Below, one piece after another: positions 8,875 to 18,143 of a DNA stretch of 64,000 bases. The position numbers were made by a program, and so were the translations under genes. Positions within the stretch are counted from its first letter, which is position 1, and the number at the start of each line of letters is the position of its first letter. Origin of the DNA: Polyangiaceae bacterium (GTDB taxonomy: Bacteria; Myxococcota_A; Polyangia; Polyangiales; Polyangiaceae). The stretch lies in contig JADLEQ010000007.1 in assembly GCA_020846005.1 (NCBI GenBank), forward strand, positions 18,120 through 82,119, given 5' to 3'. The notes below the pieces were generated by a model that was not told where the DNA came from, made no database searches, and saw nothing but the letters and a program-made list of their open reading frames with translations.

Positions 8875-9876
8875 ATGACGGACAAGACGAGCGAGCGCGT
8901 AGAGGTCGAGCATTTCGAGCGCGCGGTGGGCGCCCTGCGCGAGGAGGTCGGCGTCGCCGTGGTCGGGCAGCGCGAGGTCGTCGACGGTGTGATCACCTGC
9001 ATGCTGGCCGGCTCGCACGCGCTGCTCGAGGGCGTGCCTGGGCTCGGCAAGACGCTCCTCGTGCGCACGCTCGCGCAGGCAGTCGGCCTCACGTTCTCAC
9101 GGGTGCAGTTCACCCCGGACCTGATGCCCGCCGACATCCTCGGGACGACGGTCATCGAGGAGACGCCGGGGGGGCGCCCGACCTTCGAGTTCCGCAGGGG
9201 CCCGATCTTCGCCCACGTGGTGCTCGCCGACGAGGTGAACCGCGCGACGCCGAAGACCCAGAGCGCGCTGCTCGAGGCGATGCAGGAGCACAGCGTGACG
9301 ATCGGGCGCACGACCCACCGCATGGAGGAGCCGTATTTCGTGCTGGCGACGCAGAACCCGCTCGAGATGGAGGGGACGTACCCCCTCCCCGAGGCGCAGC
9401 TCGATCGCTTCTTCCTCAAGCTCCAGGTCCCGTTCCCCACGCGCGAGGAGCTGCTCCGGATCGTGCAGCTCACGACCGGCGAGTCCCAGCGCCTGCCGCG
9501 TGAGGTGGTCACGCGCGACGACGTGCTCCGCATGCAAGCGCTCGTCCGCCGCGTGCCCGTCGCCGATCCGGTGAGCGACTACGCCATCCGCCTCGTGCTC
9601 GGCACGCACCCCGATCAGGCGCTCGCCACCGACAAGGTCCGGCGCTTCGTGCGCTCGGGCGCGTCACCGCGCGGCGCCCAGGCGCTGCTGCTCGGCGCGA
9701 AGATCCGGGCGCTGTTCGCCGGGCGCTTCGCGGCGGCGATCGACGACGTGAGGGCGGTCGCGCCCGCCGCGCTCCGCCACCGGGTGCTCCTCTCCTTCGA
9801 GGGCGAGGCCGAGGGCGTGAAGACGGACGAGGTGATCGGCGAGCTGCTCGCCCGGCTGCCGGAGACGGCGAAGTGA
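8875..9876 (+). CDS. moxR: MoxR-family AAA+ ATPase
   Basis: A 333-aa AAA+ ATPase of the MoxR branch. Walker A is GVPGLGKT (residues 53-60), Walker B VVLADE (115-120) and sensor region LATQNPLEMEGTYPLPEAQLD. MoxR ATPases act as chaperones that insert metal ions or remodel partner proteins, usually together with DUF58 and von Willebrand A proteins, as here. The start has AGGAG about 10 bases before the ATG. The DUF58 gene follows after 38 bp, so the genes are probably co-transcribed. The name moxR denotes the family only. Confidence 0.93.
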   Translation: MTDKTSERVEVEHFERAVGALREEVGVAVVGQREVVDGVITCMLAGSHALLEGVPGLGKTLLVRTLAQAVGLTFSRVQFTPDLMPADILGTTVIEETPGGRPTFEFRRGPIFAHVVLADEVNRATPKTQSALLEAMQEHSVTIGRTTHRMEEPYFVLATQNPLEMEGTYPLPEAQLDRFFLKLQVPFPTREELLRIVQLTTGESQRLPREVVTRDDVLRMQALVRRVPVADPVSDYAIRLVLGTHPDQALATDKVRRFVRSGASPRGAQALLLGAKIRALFAGRFAAAIDDVRAVAPAALRHRVLLSFEGEAEGVKTDEVIGELLARLPETAK

Positions 9877-9914
9877 TCGCGGGCGCGCGGGGGCCGCGCC
9901 GCGGGCGCCGCTGA

Positions 9915-10853
9915 ATGGCCTGGCTCGACCTGCTCCGCCGGCGGCGGCGTCCCTCCAGCCGCGAGCGGCCCGAGGCCGCCGCGCTGTTCGACGACGACTT
10001 CCAGCGTCGGCTCGAGTCGCTGGCGCTCGTCAGCCGGCGGGTGTTCGCGGGGCGGCTGCGCGCGGAGCGCCGCACGCGGAAGAAGGGCAGCGGCGTCGAG
10101 TTCGCCGATCACCGCGACTACGTCCCGGGCGACGACTTCCGCGCCGTCGACTGGAACGTGTACCAGCGCTTCGGGCGGCTGCTCGTGCGCCTGCACGAGG
10201 AGGAGGAGGATCTCTCGATCCACCTCCTCCTCGATCGCTCGGAGAGCATGGGGTTCGGCGGTGGGAAGAAGCTCGCGCAGGCCAAGCGCCTCGTCGCCGC
10301 GCTGGCGTATGTCGGCCTCGCCCACCTCGATCGCGTGGGGATCGTGGCGCTCGACGACCGAGTGGCCCGCCAGCTCCCACCGACGCGCGGGAAGGGCCGC
10401 ATCTTCCGGGTGTTCCGCTTCCTCGCCGGGATCGAGGCGGGCGGGCGCACCGACCTCGGCGAGGCGCTCCGCACGTTCGTCGCCCAGCACCGTCGCCGCG
10501 GTCTCGCCGTGCTCGTGAGCGACCTCTACGATCCAGCCGGGTTCGAGCGCGGCATCAACACGCTTCGCTACCACGGCTTCGAGCCGTACGTCCTCCACGT
10601 CGTCGACCGCGCGGACGCTCGGCCCGACGTGAGCGGCGACGTGCGCGTGCAGGACTGCGAGACGGGGGACGAACGCGAGGTGACCGTCACCGCGCCGCTG
10701 CTCGAGAAGCTGGGGCGGGCGTGGGTCGACTACCAGGCCGAGATCGCGCACTTCTGCCTCGCTCACCGCGTGCCGTACCTCGTCGCCGACGCGGACCTGC
10801 CGTTCGACGAGATCGTGCTGCGCGTGCTCCGCCGCGGGGGATTCCTGAGGTGA
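9915..10853 (+). CDS. DUF58 domain protein
   Basis: A 312-aa soluble protein. It has the DUF58 signature EFADHRDYVPGDDFRAVDWN (about residues 58-77) and a VWA-like beginning (SIHLLLDRSESMGFG) in which Asp-x-Ser-x-Ser is conserved. DUF58 proteins sit between MoxR ATPases and VWA membrane proteins in operons throughout bacteria. They are thought to be MoxR clients, but their biochemical role is unsettled. The stop overlaps the GTG of the next gene (GTGA), which implies translational coupling. Confidence 0.92.
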   Translation: MAWLDLLRRRRRPSSRERPEAAALFDDDFQRRLESLALVSRRVFAGRLRAERRTRKKGSGVEFADHRDYVPGDDFRAVDWNVYQRFGRLLVRLHEEEEDLSIHLLLDRSESMGFGGGKKLAQAKRLVAALAYVGLAHLDRVGIVALDDRVARQLPPTRGKGRIFRVFRFLAGIEAGGRTDLGEALRTFVAQHRRRGLAVLVSDLYDPAGFERGINTLRYHGFEPYVLHVVDRADARPDVSGDVRVQDCETGDEREVTVTAPLLEKLGRAWVDYQAEIAHFCLAHRVPYLVADADLPFDEIVLRVLRRGGFLR

Positions 10854-12733
10854 CGCTGCTCGGGCTGCCGCTGGCGACCCTCCTGGCGGTAGGAGGCGCG
10901 GTCGCGGCCGCCACCGTGGCGCTCTACCTCCTGAAGCTCCGGCGTCGGCCGGTGGCGGTGCCGTTCTCCCGGCTCTGGGAGCGCGTGCTCCGCGACCGCG
11001 AGGCGACCTCGCTCTTCTCGGCGCTGAAGCGCCTGCTCTCGCTGCTGCTCCAGCTCGTGCTGGTCGCGCTCGTCGTCCTGGCCCTCGGCGATCCGCGCCC
11101 GGTGACGCGGGTCGAGGAGGGGCGCAGCGTCGTCGTCCTGGTCGACGCGAGCGCCTCGATGAAGGCGACCGACGTGGCGCCGTCGAGGATGGGGGCTGCG
11201 CGCGAGCAGGTGGGGCGCATGGCGCGCGCGCTCGGCGCCGCCGATCGCATGGCGATCGTGAAGATGGACGCATCGGTACGGCCGCTCGGCGCGCTCACGG
11301 GCGACGTCGCGGCGCTCGAGGCGGCGCTCGAGGAGCTCCGCGCGAGCGACACCCGCGCCGATCTCCGGCAGGGCCTCCGGCTCGCCCTCGACGCCCTGCG
11401 CGACGAGCCGCGCCCCGAGATCGTCGTGGTGAGCGATGGCGCGCTCGGTGACGTGACGCGCGCGGCGAGCGGGCTCGACCTCGGTCGCGCGGCGGTGTCG
11501 TTCGTCCCCATCGGCACCTCCGCGGACAACCTGGCGATCTCCGCCTTCAGCGTGCGGCGCTACCCGCTCGACAAGTCACGCTACGAGGTGATGCTCGAGG
11601 TCGCCAACCTCTCGAACGAGGCGGCGGACGTCGAGCTCACGCTCCTCGGCGATGGCGCGGTGGTCGAGATGACGCGGCTGCGCGTCGAGGCGGGCGAGCG
11701 CCACCCGCGGTTCCTGCGCGACCTCGCCGGCGCCAGCCGGACCCTCGAGGCCGTGATCCGTCGGGTGGATGGCGGGGCCGACCACCTCCCGGCGGACGAC
11801 CGCGCCTACGCGCTCCTCCCGGAGCGGAGGCGGGCGCGGGTGTGCGCGGTCACGAGCGGCAACAACTACCTCGAGGCGGCGCTGCTGCTCGACGAATACC
11901 TGGAGGTGACGATCGTCGCGCCGTCGCGCTACCCGCCCGCGGGGAGGTTCGACGTGACCGTCTTCGACGGCGTCGCGCCGCCCCTCGCGCCCGGCGGAGG
12001 CGGGGCTCTCTACCTGGGGATCCCCGAGTCGGGCGGGCCCGTGAGACGCGGCAAGGCGCTCGCCATGGTCGGCTTCGATCGTTGGGACGAGCGCAGCCCG
12101 CTCACGCGCTTCCTCCAGGGGTTCGGGGACGTGCAGGTAGCGCGCGGGCACGCGCTGGTCCCCGAGAAGGCGGATCGGGTCGTCGCCGCGAGCGAGCAGG
12201 GAGCGCTCCTCGTTGCAGGCCGGCGCGACGGCCGCCGCTTCGTCGCGCTCGGCTTCGACCCGAACGACAGCGATCTGGTGCTGCGCCCAGCCTGGCCGCT
12301 CTTCGTCCTGAACGTCGTGGACGATTTCGTCGAGGAGGACACCTCCTACGTCTCCTCCTTCCGAACCGGCGAGGTGTGGCGCGTGCCCGTGCCTGGAGAC
12401 GCGCGCAGCGCGACGCTGCTCTCCCCGGACGGCGGCCGATCGATCGTACCGGTGCAGGAGGGGAGGGCGGTCCTGCGCGGCGAGGCGGCCGGCTTCCACG
12501 AGGTGGTGGCCGGCGAGGGCGGGGCGCCGGTGCGCTTCGCCGCCAACCTGGTCGACCTCGAGGAGAGCCGGATCGAGCCGGGGAAGGAGCTCGCGGTCGG
12601 CGCGGCGCCCGCGCCGCCGCCCGCGCCCTTCGAGGCGGGGATGCGACGCGAGCTGTGGCTCTTGCTCGTCCTGGTCGCCCTCGCGCTCTCGGTGATCGAG
12701 TGGGTGACGTACCACCGGAGGGTCACGGTGTGA
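10850..12733 (+). CDS. BatA-like VWA membrane protein
   Basis: About 627 aa. N-terminal hydrophobic helices lie at residues 3-28 and 60-80 with the BatA-type motif LLKLRRRPVAVPFSRLWERVL between them. A von Willebrand A domain follows, with MIDAS residues D99, S101 and S103 (VDASAS). Next comes a large beta-rich periplasmic part, and a final membrane helix lies near residues 603-622. BatA-like proteins bind Mg2+ through MIDAS and take part in envelope stress or protein assembly. The GTG at 10850 overlaps the DUF58 stop. Its own stop overlaps the start of the following VWA gene (GTGTGA). Confidence 0.88.
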   Translation: MTLLGLPLATLLAVGGAVAAATVALYLLKLRRRPVAVPFSRLWERVLRDREATSLFSALKRLLSLLLQLVLVALVVLALGDPRPVTRVEEGRSVVVLVDASASMKATDVAPSRMGAAREQVGRMARALGAADRMAIVKMDASVRPLGALTGDVAALEAALEELRASDTRADLRQGLRLALDALRDEPRPEIVVVSDGALGDVTRAASGLDLGRAAVSFVPIGTSADNLAISAFSVRRYPLDKSRYEVMLEVANLSNEAADVELTLLGDGAVVEMTRLRVEAGERHPRFLRDLAGASRTLEAVIRRVDGGADHLPADDRAYALLPERRRARVCAVTSGNNYLEAALLLDEYLEVTIVAPSRYPPAGRFDVTVFDGVAPPLAPGGGGALYLGIPESGGPVRRGKALAMVGFDRWDERSPLTRFLQGFGDVQVARGHALVPEKADRVVAASEQGALLVAGRRDGRRFVALGFDPNDSDLVLRPAWPLFVLNVVDDFVEEDTSYVSSFRTGEVWRVPVPGDARSATLLSPDGGRSIVPVQEGRAVLRGEAAGFHEVVAGEGGAPVRFAANLVDLEESRIEPGKELAVGAAPAPPPAPFEAGMRRELWLLLVLVALALSVIEWVTYHRRVTV

Positions 12734-15504
12734 GCCCGCGGTGGGCGCGCTGGGGGTGGTGGGCGCTCGCGGCGCTGGTCGGCGCGGCGATCGCGTTCGC
12801 GCTCCATCGGTGGGTGCTGGCCGCGCCGCCGGGCACCTTCGTGTGGACGATCCAGGGCAGGAGGCACGAGCTCGTTGAGCCGCGCGCGCTCGCGCTGCTG
12901 CTCGTCGTGCCGGTGCTCGTGCTCGCGCTCGGCCGTTCTCTCGCCGATCTCCCGTGGCAGCAGCGGGCGCTGGCGCTGCTCCTGCGTGTGGCGTTCCTCG
13001 CGCTCCTCGCGCTCGCCCTCGGGCGCCTCGTGCGCGCCACCGACACGCGGAAGGTTGCGACGGTCGTGCTCGTCGACGTGAGCGACTCGGTGACCGACCC
13101 GGCCATCGAGGACGCCCGTGAGCTGCTCCAGCGGCTGTGGGCGGCGCGGGGCGCGGAGGACACGCTGCGGCTCGTGACGTTCGCCGAGCGCGCCCGCCGG
13201 GTGGAGCTGCAGGCGATCGACGGCCGGCTCGTGGTGCCGGAGGTCGTGGCGCTGCGGCACGCGCCCGATCCGACCCGATCCGGCGAGCGGCCCGGCGCGG
13301 CGAGCGATCTCGGCGCGGCGCTCGCGCTCGGCTGGGCGGTGCTGCCGCCGGGGTACCTGCCGCGCGTCGTGCTCGCGAGCGACGGCGTCGAGACCCAGGG
13401 GAACCTGCTCGGCGAGGCGTCGCGCGCCCGGCGCCTCGCGGCGCGGCTGTTCGCCGCGCCGTACCGGCGGCCACCGCCCGGCGAGGTGGCGATCCAGCGC
13501 GTCCGCGCGCCGGCCAAGGTCCGCATCGGCGAGGTGTTCGAGCTGGTCGCCACGGTGTACGCGAGCCGCCCCACCCGCGCGCGGGCGCGTCTCCGCCAGG
13601 GCGAGGCGCTGAACGGCCTCGACGGCCTGCGCGACCTCGAGCTGAAGCCCGGCACCCAGGACGTCGCGTTTCGCAGCGTGGTGCGCGTGGGCGGCGAGGT
13701 CACGTACGATCTCAAGCTCGAGCCGCTCGGCGACGACGCCTTCGCGGCCAACAACCGGTGGTCCGTGTCGCTCGACGTACCGGGCCGCCCCGTCGTGCTC
13801 TACGTCGCCGGGCGGCCGGAGCGCGCGCGGAGCTTCACGAGCGCGCTCGCCGCCCAGGAGCTGGAGGTCGACGTCCGCGGGCCCTCCGCCTTCCCGGGCT
13901 CGCTCCGCGAGCTCGAGCGGTACGACTTCGTCGTCCTCTCCGACGTGCCCCGCGAGGCCGTGAGCCTCGGCAGCCAGGCGCTCCTCGAGCAGTGGGTGAG
14001 AGATCTCGGCGGCGGGTTCCTCATGGCGGGGGGCGCGAGCGGCTTCGGCCTGGGCGGCTGGGGCGGCTCGCCCCTCGAGAAGATCCTGCCCGTGCGCATG
14101 GACGTGGACCGTCGCAAGGACCAGCCCGGGGTCGCGCTGATGCTGGTGATCGATCGTTCGGGGTCGATGTCCGGCTTGCCGATGGAGATGGCGAAGGCGG
14201 CCTGCCGAGCGACCGTCGGCACGCTCGAGGGCGACGATCTCGTCGGCGTGATCGCGTTCGATTCCTCGCCGACCCGCTACGTGAAGCTGCAGCCCGCGCG
14301 CTACCGCAACCGCATCCAGAACGACATCGCCCGCATCCAGCCCGGCGGGGGGACGGAGATCTTCTCGGCGCTCGATCAGGCGTACCAGGATCTCGCGGGC
14401 GCCGAGGCGCGCCGCAAGCACGCCATCCTCCTGACGGACGGCCGCGCCCCGGTGCAGGGGCTCCGCGACATCGTGCAGGCGATGCAGGCGGAGTCGATCA
14501 CGCTCACGACCGTCGGGCTGGGCGAGGGGACCGACCAGGCGCTGCTCCGCTCGCTCGCCGATCTGGGCGGCGGGCGCTTCCACTTCGTCCCCGATCCGAG
14601 CGCGTTGCCGCGCATCTTCACCCGGGAGACGGAGCTCATCGCCCGCCAGGCCGCGGTAGAGGAGTGGTTCCCGGTCGAGCAGACGAGCCCCGCCGACTAC
14701 CTGCGCGGGATCTCGATCGCGGGCGCCCCGCTCCTCCACGGGTACGTCGCGACGCAGCTGAAGCCGGCGCCCGCGCAGCAGATCCTCGCGAGCGACCGCG
14801 GGGAGCCGATCCTGGCGGATACCCGAGTGGGGCTAGGCCGCACGCTCGCGTGGACGAGCGACCTGGAGAACCTCTGGGCGGGCGACTGGGCGCGATGGTC
14901 GCAGTGGAGCAAGCTGTGGGGCCAGGTCGTGCGGGAGACCATGCGGAAGAAGCACCGCAAGGAGCTCGGCATGCAGGCCGAGGTGGTCGGCGGCAAGGTG
15001 CGGGCGGTCGTCGACGCGTTCACCGTCGACGAGCGCTTCGACAACGACCTCGTGTCGAAGCTGGTCGTCGTCGGGCCCGCGCCGGGCAAGCAACAGCGCG
15101 AGGTGCCGATGCGGCAGACGGCCCCGGGGCGCTACGAGGCGGAGCTGGCCCTCGACGCCTACGGGTCGTTCACGCTGCGAGCCGACCACTCCCGGCGGAC
15201 GGCGGACGGTGGGCTCGCGCCCGCGGGCGTCTCGTACGGCCAGGTGAGCCAGCCGTACCCGCTCGAGTATGCGCGGTTCGAGCCCGATCTCGAGCTGCTC
15301 GAGCGGTTCGCGCTGGCGGGCGGGGGCGCGGTGGATCCGGCGCCCGAGGCCGTGTTCGACCCACGCGACGAGCGACTGACGGCGTACGAGCCGCTCTTCG
15401 GGCGGTTCCTGCTCGCCGCGCTCGGGGTGTTCGTGGTCGACCTCCTCGTGCGGCGAGTCCGCCTCTTCGATCGCGGCTTCCGCCCGCGAGCGAGCGGGCG
15501 CTAG
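12730..15504 (+). CDS. large VWA membrane protein with two VWA-like domains and a GATase-like segment
   Basis: About 924 aa. Two N-terminal hydrophobic stretches (residues 9-31 and 53-101) precede a first VWA-like domain with an altered MIDAS, D116-V-S118-D-S120. A glutamine-amidotransferase-like fold follows (VLYVAGRPERARSF...YDFVVLSDV...GGGFLMAGG). A second, complete VWA domain has D475, S477 and S479 (DRSGSMSG). A beta-rich tail follows and a C-terminal helix lies near 892-907. This layout is known from the large VWA proteins of MoxR operons. The GTG at 12730 overlaps the preceding stop. It is the last gene of the operon; a 325-bp gap follows. Confidence 0.88.
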   Translation: MSPRWARWGWWALAALVGAAIAFALHRWVLAAPPGTFVWTIQGRRHELVEPRALALLLVVPVLVLALGRSLADLPWQQRALALLLRVAFLALLALALGRLVRATDTRKVATVVLVDVSDSVTDPAIEDARELLQRLWAARGAEDTLRLVTFAERARRVELQAIDGRLVVPEVVALRHAPDPTRSGERPGAASDLGAALALGWAVLPPGYLPRVVLASDGVETQGNLLGEASRARRLAARLFAAPYRRPPPGEVAIQRVRAPAKVRIGEVFELVATVYASRPTRARARLRQGEALNGLDGLRDLELKPGTQDVAFRSVVRVGGEVTYDLKLEPLGDDAFAANNRWSVSLDVPGRPVVLYVAGRPERARSFTSALAAQELEVDVRGPSAFPGSLRELERYDFVVLSDVPREAVSLGSQALLEQWVRDLGGGFLMAGGASGFGLGGWGGSPLEKILPVRMDVDRRKDQPGVALMLVIDRSGSMSGLPMEMAKAACRATVGTLEGDDLVGVIAFDSSPTRYVKLQPARYRNRIQNDIARIQPGGGTEIFSALDQAYQDLAGAEARRKHAILLTDGRAPVQGLRDIVQAMQAESITLTTVGLGEGTDQALLRSLADLGGGRFHFVPDPSALPRIFTRETELIARQAAVEEWFPVEQTSPADYLRGISIAGAPLLHGYVATQLKPAPAQQILASDRGEPILADTRVGLGRTLAWTSDLENLWAGDWARWSQWSKLWGQVVRETMRKKHRKELGMQAEVVGGKVRAVVDAFTVDERFDNDLVSKLVVVGPAPGKQQREVPMRQTAPGRYEAELALDAYGSFTLRADHSRRTADGGLAPAGVSYGQVSQPYPLEYARFEPDLELLERFALAGGGAVDPAPEAVFDPRDERLTAYEPLFGRFLLAALGVFVVDLLVRRVRLFDRGFRPRASGR

Positions 15505-15829
15505 GCGCGGGCGGGGACGAGAGGCGCCAGGGGAGCCGTGGCTGTGCGCGCGCCGGCTGGCCGCCGCGGGCGCGCCGCGGGTCCTGCACGTGCGTCTCGA
15601 CGGCGAGGAAGCGGTGGGACTTGGGCGCTGGGCTCGGCGCGAGCCAGCTCGCGGCGGGACAGAGCGCCATCCGCGCGCGGGCGGGAGCGGCGGGATCGTG
15701 ATTCACCGCCGCAAGAGCGGCTCGTGCTCAGCGTCGACCATTCTCGCCGGTCGGCGGCGACCACGCTCGCCGGTCGGCGCGGTGCCGTGGCCGGGGGGGG
15801 CGTCGGTCGCAGCCCCCCCGACCTCTACC
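15505..15829. other. 325-bp intergenic region between convergent genes
   Basis: I see no convincing gene here; short open frames lack protein-like composition. Two imperfect copies of ctcgccggtcggcg lie about 26 bp apart near 15744 and 15770. A strong G/C hairpin lies at the arsM end of the gap. Confidence 0.5.
15792..15820. terminator. candidate bidirectional hairpin terminator
   Basis: The sequence reads cggggggg, a 12-to-13-base loop region, then cccccccg, which can form a stem of about 8 bp. It lies 10 bp past the arsM stop and at the end of the gap behind the VWA operon. No T-run follows, so intrinsic termination is uncertain. Confidence 0.4.
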
Positions 15830-16645
15830 TCAGCCGCAGCACGACGGGCCGCAGCAGGACGCTGCGCCCGGCTTCACGGCCTCGATCGTCGCCGAGGCGA
15901 CGTAGTCCTCGATGCCCGAGCCGGGGAGCCACTCGCGGATGAAGTCGCGGCTCTCCTCGCGCACGCCGACGGCGACGCCCTCGAAGCCGGCGTCCTTGAG
16001 CATCGAGCGCACGGACTCGACGGTGGCGGCGCCGGACACACAGCCGGTGAGCGCCGCCACGTCGGCCTCGACGGCCTCGGGCAGCGGCCGCAGCTTGACC
16101 ACGTCCGAGATCGCGAGGCGACCGCCGGGCTTGAGCACCCGGAAGGCGTCGCGGAAGACCGCGCCCTTGTCGGGACTCAGGTTGATCACGCAGTTCGACA
16201 GGATGACGTCGACCGTCTCGTTCGGCACGGGCAGGTGCTCGATCTCCCCGAGCCGGAAGTCCACGTTCGTCGCGCCGACGCGGCGGGCGTTCGCGCGCGC
16301 CTTCGTCACCATGTCCGGCGTCATGTCGACGCCGATGACGCGCCCCTCGGGGCCGACCTGCCGCGCCGCGAGGAAGCAGTCGAAGCCCGCGCCCGCGCCG
16401 AGGTCGAGGACCGTCTCGCCCGCCCTCAGCGCTGCGATGGCCTGCGGATTGCCGCACCCGAGCCCGAGGTTCGCGCCCTCGGGCACCGCGGCGAGCTCCT
16501 CGCTCGAGTAGCCGAGGAGGAGGCTCACGTCGGGCTGGCTCCCACCGCAGCAGCTCGGGCCGCAGCTGGGCGCAGCCGCGCGCGCCACTCTTCCGTACTG
16601 CTCGCGCACCGCGGCGCGCACTTCGTCTTCGCTTCGGTCGGTCAT
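15830..16645 (-). CDS. arsM: arsenite S-adenosylmethionine methyltransferase ArsM
   Basis: A 271-aa class I SAM methyltransferase that methylates As(III) to mono-, di- and trimethyl forms. The SAM motif is [11 protein letters not shown] (residues 79-89). The three catalytic cysteines of ArsM (C72, C174 and C224 in the algal enzyme) match C64 in GLGCGNP, C152 in LSNCVINLS and C202 in LTGCVSG. Extra Cys motifs flank the enzyme: CGPSCC near residue 28 and SCCGPSCCG at the C-terminus, typical of ArsM. The ATG at 16645 gives [10 protein letters not shown]. The ArsR repressor gene lies 94 bp upstream on the same strand, so the pair forms a small arsenic detoxification operon. No arsB/acr3 or arsC is adjacent. 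Confidence 0.95.
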   Translation of the reverse strand: MTDRSEDEVRAAVREQYGRVARAAAPSCGPSCCGGSQPDVSLLLGYSSEELAAVPEGANLGLGCGNPQAIAALRAGETVLDLGAGAGFDCFLAARQVGPEGRVIGVDMTPDMVTKARANARRVGATNVDFRLGEIEHLPVPNETVDVILSNCVINLSPDKGAVFRDAFRVLKPGGRLAISDVVKLRPLPEAVEADVAALTGCVSGAATVESVRSMLKDAGFEGVAVGVREESRDFIREWLPGSGIEDYVASATIEAVKPGAASCCGPSCCG

Positions 16646-16739
16646 CTCGTCGTGCTCCTGGTCTCGGTTCGGGTTCGCTCGGGTCGAGGCGTCGGGGCGC
16701 GATCCATCGCGCTCCAACGATGGAGATGCTGGGGCCAGC

Positions 16740-17090
16740 TCACAGCGCCCCCACCAGCGCCCGCAGCCGGCGCAGGGCGGCGGGCTCGACGCAGTAGCAG
16801 ACGCGCGGGCCGTCCACCTCGCCACGGATGAGCCCGGCGCTCTTCAGGCTCTTCAGGTGCTGCGACACCGTCGACTGGGCGAGCGGGAGCACGCTGACGA
16901 TGTCCCCGCAGATGCAGCCCTCCGTGCGCAGCAGCAGCCGAAGGATCTTCACCCGTGCCGGGTGCCCGAGAGCGCGCGCGAGCTCCGCGAGCTCCGCGTC
17001 CGCCTCGTCGCCCTCCACCGGCCGCCGATCCGCCGAGTCGGCGGACACCGAGCAGCAGGACGACGCGCGGGGGGAGGCCGGGAGATGCAT
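16740..17090 (-). CDS. arsR: ArsR-family metalloregulatory repressor
   Basis: A 116-aa ArsR/SmtB winged-helix protein. The DNA-recognition helix region is [19 protein letters not shown] (residues 70-88). The metal-binding helix has C59-I-C61 (EGCICGDI), matching the Cys-x-Cys of As(III)-responsive ArsR proteins. Additional cysteines lie at the N-terminus (C12-C13) and at C98 and C100 (VCYC), which could complete a thiolate site. In this family As(III) binding releases the repressor from its promoter. The ATG at 17090 is inside an inverted repeat that is probably its own operator. arsM follows downstream. Confidence 0.93.
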   Translation of the reverse strand: MHLPASPRASSCCSVSADSADRRPVEGDEADAELAELARALGHPARVKILRLLLRTEGCICGDIVSVLPLAQSTVSQHLKSLKSAGLIRGEVDGPRVCYCVEPAALRRLRALVGAL

Positions 17091-17109
17091 CGTGAAACGA
17101 CGATAAACG
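17088..17109. promoter_or_regulatory. candidate ArsR operator (inverted repeat)
   Basis: An inverted repeat CATCGT-N10-ACGATG overlaps the arsR start codon, in an unusually AT-rich patch. The minus strand also carries two nearby CGTTT units. Position and symmetry fit autoregulation by ArsR. The gene to the right (Cys-rich lipoprotein) is divergent, so the site could affect both. Confidence 0.45.
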
Positions 17110-17186
17110 ATGAAACGCGGACCGTCAAGCCCGCCTTCGCGCGCCGGGCGGCCCGCGACACCCGCGGGCGTGGCATCCTCCGCCGC

Positions 17187-18029
17187 GTGTCGGCGCGCGG
17201 GTCGGCTCTGCTCCTGGCGCTCGCGGCGTCGTGCGCGAGTCGCTCGCCCCCGCAGGCCTCGGTCGACGTGGGGCGAGCTCCGCCCCGGCCGGCCGCTCCC
17301 GCCGCGCCGCCCGCGGCCGTGACGGAGGGCGCGCTGGTGGAGTGCGGGGCGTCGCGTTGCCGAGCGGGCGTCGAGTCGTGCTGCTTCTTCGCGAGCGGAG
17401 GCGCGTGCGTCGCCAGCGTCGCGCCGGGGGTCGACGACGCCAGCCAGCTCCTCGCCTCGCAGCTCGCCGCCTGCGAGCAGGCGCCGCACGAGTACTCGCT
17501 CACCGAGATCCGCCGCTGCGACGAGTCGAGCGACTGCCCCGCGGGCCAGGCCTGTTGCGGGCGCTTCCTCTTCGGGGGCGCGGCGGCGGCGCTCTGCGAG
17601 CCGCTCGGCAGCCCGGGCCCCGCAGCCTGTGAGCTCGCCGAGCGGTGTCGGGTGACGGAGACGTGCCGGACACCGGGCTCGGTCTGCGACGACGGCGCCT
17701 GCCGCAGGCCGGTGAGCCTCACCTGCGCGGGGCTCGCGTGCCCCGCCAGCGCGGCCGCCTGCTGCGGCGAAGCTCCCGCCTGCCGCGCTCCCGACGCATG
17801 CCCGCCCCACGAGCCCCGCTACCGCTGCGCCGCGCCGGTGGACTGCCTCCCCGGTGAGCACTGCGCGCTCTCGGCCTTCGGCTCGGTGTGCACCGCGTTC
17901 GTCGACCTCGCGAACACGCGCCGCGTGTGCGCCACGGCGGCGGACTGCGGCGGCGGCGATCCCCTCTGCGCCCGCTACGAGTGCGCGCCGAGCGAGGTGC
18001 CCGGCGTCCTCGCGTGCCGTTGCCCGTGA
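17187..18029 (+). CDS. cysteine-rich lipoprotein
   Basis: About 280 aa. The GTG at 17187 gives a short signal peptide with lipobox LAASC (Cys16), then a Pro/Ala linker. The mature part has about 30 cysteines in repeated short modules such as [28 protein letters not shown] and [14 protein letters not shown]. Such disulfide-rich modules are common in exported myxobacterial lipoproteins; their function is unknown. The gene is divergent from arsR, but nothing links it to arsenic. A longer version starting near 17085 is possible but would lack a recognisable signal peptide at its start. Confidence 0.8.
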   Translation: MSARGSALLLALAASCASRSPPQASVDVGRAPPRPAAPAAPPAAVTEGALVECGASRCRAGVESCCFFASGGACVASVAPGVDDASQLLASQLAACEQAPHEYSLTEIRRCDESSDCPAGQACCGRFLFGGAAAALCEPLGSPGPAACELAERCRVTETCRTPGSVCDDGACRRPVSLTCAGLACPASAAACCGEAPACRAPDACPPHEPRYRCAAPVDCLPGEHCALSAFGSVCTAFVDLANTRRVCATAADCGGGDPLCARYECAPSEVPGVLACRCP

Positions 18030-18143
18030 GCGGCGCCGCGGCTCGCGTCGGGGCGCCCTCGCGGGAGCGCGCTCTACTGGCCGCGGTCCGTGCCGGGCCG
18101 CCCCCTTGCGGTCTGCCCGTCGGGCTCCCCATCATCCGGCGCC

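Noticed and set aside
12346..14739. Long open frame antisense to the VWA genes
   Set aside because: The plus strand has clear VWA and MIDAS motifs and the antisense frame has none.
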